A stretch of 33,293 nt of DNA from Candidatus Paracaedimonas acanthamoebae (GTDB lineage Bacteria > Pseudomonadota > Alphaproteobacteria > Caedimonadales > Caedimonadaceae), in the NCBI GenBank assembly GCA_017307065.1, contig JAFKGL010000023.1:1-33293 (forward strand), in the 5' to 3' direction. Of the stretch, positions 8,200 to 19,572 are shown in pieces; position 1 is the stretch's first letter; each line of letters starts with the position of its first letter. The position numbers and the translations under genes were made by a program. The notes below the pieces were generated by a model. The model did no database searches. It worked only from the letters and a program-made list of their open reading frames with translations, and had not been told where the DNA came from.

Positions 8200-8224
8200 A
8201 AAAATCCTCACTGACTATCAATAG

Positions 8225-11982
<3,758 letters not shown>

Positions 11983-11993
11983 AGGTTACTTTA

Positions 11994-12818
11994 TTATTTG
12001 TCATTCCAAAGCTTATTAAACCAAGTTAAATGTTCTTCTGCATTCTTTTCTCTAAAATCTTCTCCTTTTATCAAAAGATAAGTTTCTGCATACCAATTAC
12101 TTGCTGGAAAATTATGACTCAAGATCGAAGCTGTAGATAAAGCTTCTTCTTTTAGATTAAGGGCGAGATAAACTTCGACAAGACGATGGAGAGCTTCAGG
12201 AACATGTGCCGTCGTCTGAAAATCCTTTATAACTTTACTGAAACGATTCATTGCAGATATGTATTTTTTCTGTGTTTGATAATAACGCCCCACATACATT
12301 TGCTTAGCTGCCATGATATCTTGAAGTAAATTAAGTTTTAATTTTGCATCTTTTGCATAACTACTTTTGGGGAATCGTTTTACAATTTCTTGAAAAGAGT
12401 CTACAGCAAGCTCTGTCATTTTTTGATCTCTTTCTACAGGAGAAAGTTGCTCATAGTAGCAAAGGCCCTGCAGGTAATAAGCATAAGATATATCAGGATG
12501 TGCAGGATGTAGTTGAATGAAAGTATCTAAAGCAGCTAACGCCTTTTCATATTTTTGATTTTGATAATGAGCATATGAAGACATGAGTTGTGCTTGTGTT
12601 GCCCATTGAGAATAAGGATGTTGGCGTTCAACTTCATCAAATGCAATTGCCGCTTTATTGAATTTACGCTCTTTTAGTTCAGTCAAACCTGTATTATAGA
12701 GTTCCTCTACAGATCTCTCGACATATTTTTCATCTTCTGTACTTGAACAAGCCGATAAAATTGAAAGTATACTTATGATGACTAAAGTAGAATATCTTTG
12801 AACATGAATATAAGGCAT
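11994..12818 (-). CDS. bamD: Outer membrane assembly lipoprotein BamD
   Basis: The 274-residue lipoprotein has an N-terminal signal with lipobox LSAC (Cys about residue 24), so it is acylated and placed in the outer membrane facing the periplasm. The mature part contains TPR-like repeats, e.g. LYNTGLTELKERKFNKAAIA and FDEVERQHPYSQWATQAQLM, the hallmark of BamD/YfiO (ComL). It is an essential part of the BAM complex that inserts beta-barrel proteins such as the barrel encoded at 6687-7388. Position between lpxC and recN supports the assignment. Confidence 0.92.
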   Translation of the reverse strand: MPYIHVQRYSTLVIISILSILSACSSTEDEKYVERSVEELYNTGLTELKERKFNKAAIAFDEVERQHPYSQWATQAQLMSSYAHYQNQKYEKALAALDTFIQLHPAHPDISYAYYLQGLCYYEQLSPVERDQKMTELAVDSFQEIVKRFPKSSYAKDAKLKLNLLQDIMAAKQMYVGRYYQTQKKYISAMNRFSKVIKDFQTTAHVPEALHRLVEVYLALNLKEEALSTASILSHNFPASNWYAETYLLIKGEDFREKNAEEHLTWFNKLWNDK

Positions 12819-12937
12819 ATTAACCTCTAAAAAATTGTAACCTTCTATCCTGATTAGCCTTCTTTGGTGAAAAAGCCAAGAAGAAATGATAAGAATATAA
12901 AAAACCTACCGAACATTTCATTTAAGAATGCGGGATG

Positions 12938-13918
12938 TTAAGCAGAAATAGAGTGAACATTCGATAGAGAATAAATTGCAGGATGCCATTCTGTTGAGTC
13001 TCCTAAAGATTCAAATCTCCAAGCAGATTTATCTGATAAAAGAGCGTTCACGAGTTGATTATTCAGTGTATGGCCGCCGTTATAAGCTCTATAACAACCA
13101 ATTAATGGGTGACCAATAACATACAAATCTCCAAAAGCATCAAGAATTTTATGGCGGACGAATTCGTTTGAATATCTCAGGCCTTCAGGATTCATAATTT
13201 GTCCATTATCAATGACAATCGTATTATCAAGAGATGCGCCAAGTCCAAGTCCAGCTGCAAAAATCTTTTGTGCATCCTCATAAAATCCAAATGTTCTGGC
13301 TTTTGAAATTTCTTCTCTAAAACTCTGAGAGGAATTTTCAAAAGACATTGTCTCTGTAATTAATCCCTGACGGCCTTGAAAATCAAGCGTACAGTGAATT
13401 GAAAAATTTTCAGCGGGCTCTAATGTTGCAAATCTATTTTCTTCTTTTACGGTAATTGGTTTTAGAATCCGAATAACGCGACGTAGAGCTTTTTGCTCAT
13501 TTATTCGAGCATTTTCTAAAAGATGAATAAAATCGATAGAACTTCCGTCTAAGATTGGAACTTCAGGTCCATCAATTTCAATATGTAGATTATCTATTTC
13601 ACAAGCAGCAATAGCGGCCATTAAATGTTCAATCGTTGAAACGCTCGCGCCACTAGCATTTGCAATCTTAGTACTAAGAAAAGTATCAACAACATTTGAT
13701 ACTGTTACTTTGATGAGATTATTTTGTGCTAAGTCAACTCTCTCAAATACGATACCTGTGTCGGCTGGAGCAGGGAATAAACTAAGGGTAGTATTCTTTG
13801 CTGAATGAACACCAATTCCCCGATAAGAAACAGGATGAGAAATAGTTTTTTGTCGCATCATAACTGGAGAGAATTTATCTACATTAGTTTTATTTTTTAA
13901 ATGAGATAACACAATCAT
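12938..13918 (-). CDS. lpxC: UDP-3-O-acyl-N-acetylglucosamine deacetylase LpxC
   Basis: LpxC catalyses the committed step of lipid A synthesis, removing acetate from UDP-3-O-acyl-GlcNAc with a catalytic Zn2+. Visible motifs are STIEHLMAAI (first Zn His), IDGPEVPILDGSS, and HKILDAFGDLYVIGHPLIG with NGGHTLNN (second Zn His, Zn Asp and general acid His). Start choice is uncertain: family members usually begin near RQKTISHPVSYRGIGVHS, which would use ATG 13861 or 13858, but no ribosome-binding site precedes these. The ATG at 13918 has GAGG touching it, while GTG 13912 has AGAGGA at normal spacing. A cell making LpxC is expected to carry LPS, consistent with BamD and the outer-membrane barrel. Confidence 0.94.
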   Translation of the reverse strand: MIVLSHLKNKTNVDKFSPVMMRQKTISHPVSYRGIGVHSAKNTTLSLFPAPADTGIVFERVDLAQNNLIKVTVSNVVDTFLSTKIANASGASVSTIEHLMAAIAACEIDNLHIEIDGPEVPILDGSSIDFIHLLENARINEQKALRRVIRILKPITVKEENRFATLEPAENFSIHCTLDFQGRQGLITETMSFENSSQSFREEISKARTFGFYEDAQKIFAAGLGLGASLDNTIVIDNGQIMNPEGLRYSNEFVRHKILDAFGDLYVIGHPLIGCYRAYNGGHTLNNQLVNALLSDKSAWRFESLGDSTEWHPAIYSLSNVHSISA

Positions 13919-13997
13919 CCTCTATCATTTTGTTAATTTCAGGTTAATTATTACGTGATTTTTGAAATTACGGCAAATTAGGCTTTATTACGAAATA

Positions 13998-15221
13998 TTA
14001 CTGATAGGATATTTTTAGACGATGATATAATTCTTGAAGGCATTCAGCATGACTGGGTAAGAAATCTTTTTTAATCCACCAATCTTCAATTTCAGAGAGA
14101 TATATCCCTACTTGGGGACCGGCAAGAATACCAAATTGCAAAATATCGTCACCTTTTAAAGGAAAAAAAGGTCTCTTCCAAGTTTCTAAAAAAGTAATAA
14201 GAGTTTCTATTTTTGAATTATCACCAGTGAGAGCTGCCTCTATTAAACGGTAATCTAAAATGAGATCTTTAGGATAGCGATAAAGCAAAATGGCATCAGT
14301 GGAAAAATTTTGTTCAAAAAGAGTTTTTAAAGTTTTTAAGTAATTTTTTTCTACTTTAGAAAATTTAAAAAAATCCTGTTCTGTAGAAGAGGAAATATGC
14401 AGCAAATAAAAACGCCTTAAAGGATTTAAATTAGTGAGATGTGTATATTTTTTTTCCAGTTCAATTAATCGATTCATCACCTCTTTATTAAATATTTTTT
14501 CTGTCGGAAAAAGAAGATCAAAAATTTTAGCTTCATACATCTTTTGTAAAGCAAAAACAGGTGAGGGGGCAGAACATAATTTAAAGAATTCTTTATGCAC
14601 ACGTTCGGTTGATAATAGTTTCAGAGAAGAAGAAAATTTTTTACAGGCTTCATATGAAGAAAAATCAATTATTTCATTTCCAAAGTGAGCAAGAAAACGG
14701 AAAAAACGTAAAATCCTAAGATAGTCCTCTTGAACGCGCCGTTCTGCATTGCCAATAAACTTAATAATGCCATGTTCTAAGTCTTTTTGACCTTCCCAAG
14801 GATCATACAATTTTCCCTGAGGGGCCAGGTAAAGCGCATTGATTGTAAAATCGCGTCTTTTAGCATCCTCTAACCAATCATCTGTAAAAGCGATCTTGGC
14901 GTAGCGACCAAAAGTTTCAACGTCTTTTCGTAAAGTTGTAATTTCAAAAACTTGTTCATTTATAATGGCAAGTATTGAACCATGCTCAATCCCAAGAGCG
15001 ATGACTTTAAATCCTTTTGCTGTAATGAATTTAATCATTTCTTCAGGAGAATATAGGGTGGCTATATCAATATCTTTTACAGGTAATCCGAGAAGTGTAT
15101 CTCGAATACAACCTCCAACAAATCTAACTGTTTCATTGGCATTTGGTATGCAACCAAGTAAGGCTTGGGTTGTTTGGCTTTGAAGCCAGCCGGGTAAAGG
15201 AATAGTTCCAGCTGGCTTCAT
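13998..15221 (-). CDS. cca: CCA-adding tRNA nucleotidyltransferase / poly(A) polymerase family
   Basis: The 407-residue class II nucleotidyltransferase has the N-terminal motif VRFVGGCIRDTLLGLPVKDI followed by DIA, supplying the catalytic Asp pair. RRDFTINALYL and RRVQEDYLRILRFFRFLAHF are the nucleotide-recognition and neck motifs of the family. It most likely adds or repairs the 3' CCA end of tRNAs; poly(A) polymerases share the fold, and sequence alone separates them imperfectly. Length is normal. It starts 4 bases after the lipoprotein stop and is followed by lpxC after about 80 bases. Confidence 0.9.
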   Translation of the reverse strand: MKPAGTIPLPGWLQSQTTQALLGCIPNANETVRFVGGCIRDTLLGLPVKDIDIATLYSPEEMIKFITAKGFKVIALGIEHGSILAIINEQVFEITTLRKDVETFGRYAKIAFTDDWLEDAKRRDFTINALYLAPQGKLYDPWEGQKDLEHGIIKFIGNAERRVQEDYLRILRFFRFLAHFGNEIIDFSSYEACKKFSSSLKLLSTERVHKEFFKLCSAPSPVFALQKMYEAKIFDLLFPTEKIFNKEVMNRLIELEKKYTHLTNLNPLRRFYLLHISSSTEQDFFKFSKVEKNYLKTLKTLFEQNFSTDAILLYRYPKDLILDYRLIEAALTGDNSKIETLITFLETWKRPFFPLKGDDILQFGILAGPQVGIYLSEIEDWWIKKDFLPSHAECLQELYHRLKISYQ

Positions 15222-15225
15222 AAAA

Positions 15226-15759
15226 TTAGCTCATCCAGGTTGAAATATAAGAAGGCAAATGTTGAATAAGTTCTTTCTTCACTTGCTTATCTATGTCATT
15301 GACCAGCTCTTCTTGGAAACGCTTAAGTTGCTGCTCTCTTTCTTCAGAAGAAAGGTCCACAGGAATTTGAAGTGTGCGAACAACTGCCGCATGCACAGAG
15401 CCTATAATGAAATTTTGATCATTACGAAGCTCTAATTTGACCCGAATTTTTCCGTCATATTTTTCCTGATAGGTGTCTAATTTAGCATCTTCAACTATCA
15501 AAATGGCACTCTTATCATTTCCATATGTTACAAAACGAGAATTTCCCCATCCTTGAAGAGCAAGGCGAAGATTTTTAGTTGTTTGTGTCTCTTTACCAAG
15601 AGGCGTATTAATGATTTTTAAATTCTTTACATCGAGATGAATGGGTTGCTCTTTTGTAAATTGATAACCTGGAGCCTTTTTTAAATCATACTCTGCACAT
15701 CCTATCAGAGACGTCATGCAAGCAAGGATTGTATAAGTAAGTAATTTTGATTTCATCAT
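15226..15759 (-). CDS. Putative lipoprotein, family not recognised
   Basis: The 177-residue protein has an N-terminal lipoprotein signal with lipobox LIGC (Cys about residue 21). The mature part is mixed alpha/beta with amphipathic strands (IRVKLELRNDQNFIIGSVHA) and a C-terminal charged helix (EEREQQLKRFQEELVNDIDK). No catalytic motif is apparent. Size, lipidation and strand pattern would suit a periplasmic or outer-membrane accessory factor, but I cannot name it. GGAG precedes the first of two ATGs at good spacing. It is the first gene of the minus-strand block ending in ligA/DUF1003 and is nearly fused to cca. Confidence 0.75.
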   Translation of the reverse strand: MMKSKLLTYTILACMTSLIGCAEYDLKKAPGYQFTKEQPIHLDVKNLKIINTPLGKETQTTKNLRLALQGWGNSRFVTYGNDKSAILIVEDAKLDTYQEKYDGKIRVKLELRNDQNFIIGSVHAAVVRTLQIPVDLSSEEREQQLKRFQEELVNDIDKQVKKELIQHLPSYISTWMS

Positions 15760-15960
15760 AATTCTCCATTTTTTAACTTAAGTACATTGCTACATGTTAC
15801 AATTTGTAACTCTTTAATTTTATTCACATCTAAAATCTCAAATCAACCAAGGAACTATATAATAAGCATTTAATATCTGCTTAATTTTAAACTATAAAAA
15901 AAAAGGTTTGCGAGAAATCGAATTTTATTAACTTAAAATATCTGTCAATTTGCCTTTTTA

Positions 15961-15993
15961 GCATAGTCATAACCTTGACTATGCGCATTTTTT
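15961..15993 (+). terminator. Intrinsic terminator with no annotated upstream gene
   Basis: A perfect 9-bp stem GCATAGTCA/TGACTATGC (15961-15969 with 15976-15984, loop TAACCT) is followed by GCA and six T. It points along the plus strand, whereas the gene to the left is on the minus strand. Either a small RNA ends here, or it is a leader attenuator for the RRM gene. Confidence 0.75.
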
Positions 15994-16008
15994 ATCATAT
16001 ATTAAAAG

Positions 16009-16028
16009 AGTCTATAATGGTTTAGACT
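16009..16028 (+). promoter_or_regulatory. Candidate -10 box within an inverted repeat, RRM gene
   Basis: AGTCTA (16009-16014) and TAGACT (16023-16028) are inverted repeats separated by 8 bases, and TATAAT (16013-16018) lies within them. This would place transcription start near 16025 and give a leader of about 115 bases. The -35 (TTTATC, near 15991) is poor. Confidence 0.4.
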
Positions 16029-16052
16029 GTATAACTAAATCAGAGTCCATGT

Positions 16053-16130
16053 CCAGTCGTATAGCCTTCTTGGTAGTTCAAAAACCTTGCAGGGAGTGTT
16101 TGTAGGAGATGGTTTTTGGAATCTGACTGG
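16053..16130 (+). promoter_or_regulatory. Structured 5' leader of the RRM gene
   Basis: Two nested helices can form: CCAGTC (16053-16058) with GACTGG (16125-16130), and CAAAAACC (16079-16086) with GGTTTTTG (16111-16118). The outer helix includes the first bases of the ribosome-binding site (GGAGA, 16129-16133), so folding could limit initiation at the ATG at 16140. This resembles temperature- or protein-controlled leaders but is inferred from pairing only. Confidence 0.45.
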
Positions 16131-16139
16131 AGAAAAAGT

Positions 16140-16526
16140 ATGAATAATGAATTGTTTGTTGGTAACTTGTCTTTTACAACATCTGAGCAAGATCTAGCTT
16201 CTTATTTTGAAGCAATCGGTCCTGTTGAATCTACAAAAGTGATCAAAGATCACCGCACAGGTCGCTCACGTGGATTTGGTTTCGTAAAAATGGTTAATGA
16301 AGCTGATGCAAAGAAGGCAATCGCTGACTATGACGGAAAAGATTTCTCAGGTCGTACCTTGAAGGTAAATATTGCTGGTGCCGGTGGCGAAAGTGGTGGT
16401 GAGCGTCGTAGTAGCCACAGTGGTGGCCCCCGTTTTAATAATAGAGGCCCTCGTGAAGGCGGCGGCGGTGGCGGTCGTTCTTTCTCAAGAGGCGGGGATT
16501 TTGGTGGTGGACGCGGTTCTTACTAA
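16140..16526 (+). CDS. Glycine-rich RNA-binding protein with one RRM
   Basis: The protein has 128 residues from the ATG at 16140. A single RNA recognition motif spans about residues 1-80, with RNP2 LFVGNLSF and RNP1 RSRGFGFVKM providing the aromatic residues that stack on RNA. The C-terminal 45 residues are Gly/Arg/Ser-rich with RGG-like units (NNRGPREGGGGGGRSFSRGG), which add non-specific RNA binding. Such small RRM proteins in bacteria are linked to cold shock and RNA chaperoning. A longer frame starting with TTG at 16116 exists, but the GGAGA Shine-Dalgarno 6-7 bases before the ATG decides the start. A clear terminator follows, so it is monocistronic. Its structured leader suggests post-transcriptional control. 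Confidence 0.93.
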   Translation: MNNELFVGNLSFTTSEQDLASYFEAIGPVESTKVIKDHRTGRSRGFGFVKMVNEADAKKAIADYDGKDFSGRTLKVNIAGAGGESGGERRSSHSGGPRFNNRGPREGGGGGGRSFSRGGDFGGGRGSY

Positions 16527-16545
16527 TTAATATCCTTTAATTTTC

Positions 16546-16603
16546 AAAAGCCAGTTGTATTTTCTTATCTTTAAAAAATAAGATTGTATTAACTGGCTTT
16601 TTT
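16546..16603 (+). terminator. Terminator of the RRM gene
   Basis: AAAAGCCAGTT (16546-16556) pairs with AACTGGCTTTT (16591-16601) around an inner CTTAT/ATAAG hairpin, followed by further T. It lies about 20 bases after the RRM stop. Confidence 0.88.
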
Positions 16604-16781
16604 CAACTAAATTAAAAACTTAATCTATCCATAATTTTCACCATTCGCGATTCAAAAACTCACAAACATAAAGTACAAATTTAAAAAAACATGATTTGAA
16701 CAACGCTTTAATGAATAATCCACCATTCAAGATAGTCGTTTGTTTTTCGATTTTTTAACAGCAAAAAACCAAAAAGAAGAA

Positions 16782-17048
16782 ATGAATAAAGAGCCAGCCA
16801 TTAATCCTATGTATGAGTGGATTTTTCTTAATAACTTAGATGGAAGTCTCAGGTTCAGAAATATGGTGATAGATGTTTCTGACGCTAATCTTGAAAGTTT
16901 CTTTTATAGAAGGCCGCTGAGTGTATTATACAAGCATATCTCCACGGCTATGAGAACTATCAACCCTTTGCTAAGCTTTATTTTAAACGTGCAATGTAGA
17001 TACACTCAAGGATGTAATTTTCTATTTTTGAAAGTCTCTGAAATCTAA
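16782..17048 (+). CDS. Small hypothetical protein, doubtful
   Basis: An open frame of 88 residues from ATG 16782 (MNKEPAINPMYEWIFLNNLD...) or 102 from a TTG at 16740. I recognise no family. The composition is mixed, and YEWIFLNNLDGSLRFRNMVI looks protein-like rather than random, but there is only an AGAAGAA-like ribosome-binding site. It converges on the MFS gene, with 7 bases between stops. It could be a real small orphan gene, a degraded gene end, or chance. Confidence 0.35.
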   Translation: MNKEPAINPMYEWIFLNNLDGSLRFRNMVIDVSDANLESFFYRRPLSVLYKHISTAMRTINPLLSFILNVQCRYTQGCNFLFLKVSEI

Positions 17049-17055
17049 TTACAAA

Positions 17056-18399
17056 TTATCTAAACTCTTTAATCGAAGCCAATATTCTAGCAAACTTTCT
17101 TGTAGGAAATATACTCTCAATAAGATTTGAATAGGGTAAAATAACTTTTAATTTAATCATGCTTATAAGTGCAATCAATGCTCCAACTATTAAAAGGTAT
17201 GCAGGCGCTTTTTTATCGCCAGTCATATAGACAAGCAAAGCAGAGATAAAGGGAGTTAAACCACCTAAAATAGCTTGTACAAATGTTATACTAAATGCAA
17301 CACCGCTATACCGTTCTTCAGCAGAAAAAATTTTAGGAAGCAATCCTGCAAAAGGCGCATAAAAGCTAGCACAAAGAGTTCCAAATATAATTTGAAAAAT
17401 TATAAAATTTGGAAGGTAAAAATATTTTTCCATGAGCCAAAATAAAGGATAAATCAGTATGATATTACATAAAATTGATTTGGTAAGAAAATTACTTATT
17501 TTTAATTTATCAGCCCATAAGCCAAGAAAAGGGATTATAATTGCTGAAAAAAGAGCAATCCCCATATTAATAGCAATGATCTTATAATTTGGAAGATTAA
17601 ATGATATCTTTAAAATGCTTCCTGTATATATAGTAGACATATAAAAGGAGGTAGATGCAAAGATTGTTAACCCTATTCCTCCAGCCAAACGGTCCTTAGA
17701 GTTTTTCAGGAGTCCAATTAAGGGAAATCTCTTAATCTTATGATTCTTTTCTATTTTTTGAAAAACTTTGCTTTCTAACATGTATTTAAGTCGTATAAAA
17801 TAAAAGACAATTGTCAGAACCCACCCCACAAAAAAAGGTATTCTCCACCCCCAATGAGGCATTGTAGGAAGAGTAGATATATAAGCAACGATAGTTCCCA
17901 ACGCCACCCCAAAAAAACCTACAGAACGAAGGAGGCTTACCAGAAAAGCGACATTGTTTTCAGAGCTTTGTTCTTGAAGAAATACAGATGCACCACTAAA
18001 TTCACCTCCAGAGCAAAAACCTTGTAAAAGGCGACAAATTATCAAACAAATAGGCGCAAAAATACCGATCGTATTATATACGGGTAAGACACTTAGTAAT
18101 AAGGGAAAGAAAGAAGCTAAGCCTAACGACATTAAAAGAGCCTTTTTTCTGCCTAATTTGTCGCCCAGATGTCCAAAATAAATCCCTCCGAGAGGGCGCA
18201 AAATATAACCAGAAGCAAAAATTCCTAAGCTTAAAATAATTGAGAGAGATTTATTATTCGTTGTGAGATGAGGCGGGAAAAAAAGTTCTCCCATAAGAAT
18301 TGTAAAAAAACCATACAGAAACATGTCATATTTTTCAATGGCATAACCAGCAAGAATAGCAACAACAGAACGATTTAATTTTAATACATTCACGGACAT
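17056..18399 (-). CDS. MFS transporter, metabolite:H+ symporter (ProP-like) family
   Basis: About 447 residues with twelve hydrophobic helices. Loop 2-3 carries FGHLGDKLGRKKAL, the MFS signature GxLaDrxGRk. RPLGGIYFG and RLLQGFCSGGEFSGASVFLQ are typical of the MHS branch that includes ProP and KgtP, importers of osmolytes, organic acids or related solutes with protons. The substrate cannot be assigned. An in-frame TTG at 18444 exists, but the ATG at 18399 has AGGA at a suitable distance and matches the usual family start just before the IEKYDMFLYG helix. It is divergent from the ebo operon, with about 250 bases between. Confidence 0.85.
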   Translation of the reverse strand: MSVNVLKLNRSVVAILAGYAIEKYDMFLYGFFTILMGELFFPPHLTTNNKSLSIILSLGIFASGYILRPLGGIYFGHLGDKLGRKKALLMSLGLASFFPLLLSVLPVYNTIGIFAPICLIICRLLQGFCSGGEFSGASVFLQEQSSENNVAFLVSLLRSVGFFGVALGTIVAYISTLPTMPHWGWRIPFFVGWVLTIVFYFIRLKYMLESKVFQKIEKNHKIKRFPLIGLLKNSKDRLAGGIGLTIFASTSFYMSTIYTGSILKISFNLPNYKIIAINMGIALFSAIIIPFLGLWADKLKISNFLTKSILCNIILIYPLFWLMEKYFYLPNFIIFQIIFGTLCASFYAPFAGLLPKIFSAEERYSGVAFSITFVQAILGGLTPFISALLVYMTGDKKAPAYLLIVGALIALISMIKLKVILPYSNLIESIFPTRKFARILASIKEFR

Positions 18400-18543
18400 T
18401 ACTCGATTCCTTATATAACCTATTAAAATTATGGGATTTTGCAAAATCCTTCAAAAGTTGAAATTTTTCTTAAAATTCTATTGAAAGCATAAAAGTATAA
18501 AAATTTTTATCCAATAATAAATAAAATAAGTCTCAAGCAAGCA

Positions 18544-18573
18544 TTGTTTAAATTTAAGCTAACTTTCTACTAT
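18544..18573 (+). promoter_or_regulatory. Candidate promoter of the ebo operon
   Basis: TTGTTT (18544-18549) and TACTAT (18568-18573) are separated by 18 bases, about 75 bases before the eboA start. Both boxes are imperfect, and the DNA is AT-rich, so this is tentative. Confidence 0.3.
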
Positions 18574-18594
18574 TTTAAATATTATCTTTTAGTA

Positions 18595-18608
18595 AACTAT
18601 TAATAGTT
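18595..18608. promoter_or_regulatory. 14-bp perfect palindrome before eboA (operator candidate)
   Basis: AACTATTAATAGTT reads identically on both strands and lies 40 bases upstream of the eboA GTG, just downstream of the promoter-like boxes. Its position would suit a dimeric regulator. Confidence 0.45.
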
Positions 18609-18648
18609 AAGGATTTTTTTGAATGATTGATAAAGTAAGGAGAGGGAA

Positions 18649-19572
18649 GTGTATTATCAGTCTAATCTTGAACAAGTATTTTCTTTATTGGAAGAAATTC
18701 TAATTCTTAATGCGCAAGAAGAGAGCTTTAAGTGGTTAAAAGATCAGCAAGAACATGCATTTTCAGATAAGTCAGATTTTATTTATTTTAAGATATTTAG
18801 TAGTATCCCGCGCTATTTTACGAAAGACCAACTTCAGTTAACCCCAGATTTATTAGAAAGAATTAAGATACTTCGTAAAAATTGGTATCTATCTCATTGG
18901 TCTGTTGATCAAGCTGCCCGTATTTTTCTACTTTTAATGATCACAAATACTCGACAAAAAGACTTTAAAAAAATATTTTTAAAACTCTATGCTACAGCAA
19001 ATATTCAAGAATTAGTGACCCTTTATCAAAGCCTTCCTCTCTTACCTGCACCTCAAGATTTTATTTTGCAGGCCGCAGAAGGAATACGAAGCAACATGAC
19101 ATCCGTTTTTAATGCGATCGCGCTATATAATCAATATCCTTTTAATTTTTTTAATCAAGAAGCTTGGAATCAGATGATTTTAAAAGCTCTTTTTATCGGC
19201 GCTGATATCTCTCATATTGTTGGCATTAATATACGAGCTAACCCGACATTAGCTTCTATGCTTATAGATTATGCCTTTGAAAGAATATCCGCTAAGCGCC
19301 CAGTAAAAAGCGACTTATGGTACCTTGTAGGTATTTCTACTATGAATAATATTTCTGCATTAACACAAATTTTAAAAAATCCAAACAGAGAAATACAGCA
19401 AGGGGCAGCTTTAGCTTGCCATTATTGTCCCTTACCTGAAGCAAAAGAAAATCTTATTCAATATTCACATTTACAGGAAAATATAAAGCCAAACATATGT
19501 GAGATAGATAACCACTTTAACCTTTCTACGATTAACAATTTAACGCGCGGAGAAGACAAATATGTTTATTGA
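18649..19572 (+). CDS. eboA: EboA domain protein, first gene of the ebo operon
   Basis: The 307-residue protein matches the EboA pattern: an all-helical N-terminal region (LLEEILILNAQEESFKWL), WSVDQAARIFLLL near residue 85, and a C-terminal HEAT-like part with GAALACHYCPLPEA. EboA proteins have no known enzymatic activity; they occur with the other Ebo proteins and in related gene clusters. No signal peptide or membrane helix is visible, so it is probably cytoplasmic. The start is GTG with AAGGAGAGG just upstream. The 3' end overlaps eboB by 11 bases, implying coupled translation. The assignment rests on both sequence pattern and the unmistakable gene order downstream. Confidence 0.85.
   Translation: MYYQSNLEQVFSLLEEILILNAQEESFKWLKDQQEHAFSDKSDFIYFKIFSSIPRYFTKDQLQLTPDLLERIKILRKNWYLSHWSVDQAARIFLLLMITNTRQKDFKKIFLKLYATANIQELVTLYQSLPLLPAPQDFILQAAEGIRSNMTSVFNAIALYNQYPFNFFNQEAWNQMILKALFIGADISHIVGINIRANPTLASMLIDYAFERISAKRPVKSDLWYLVGISTMNNISALTQILKNPNREIQQGAALACHYCPLPEAKENLIQYSHLQENIKPNICEIDNHFNLSTINNLTRGEDKYVY

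Larger units (their letters stand above)
15760..16139. other. Intergenic region between the lipoprotein gene and the RRM gene
   Basis: It contains the divergent promoters, an orphan plus-strand terminator at 15961-15993 with no annotated gene upstream of it, a promoter-like TATAAT inside an inverted repeat at 16009-16028, and a structured leader for the RRM gene. The part from 15770 to 15960 shows no ORF. Confidence 0.6.

Noticed and set aside
16116-16139. TTG start extending the RRM protein by eight residues
   Set aside because: The extension would consume the GGAGA ribosome-binding site that serves the ATG at 16140, and the family starts right before the RNP2 strand.
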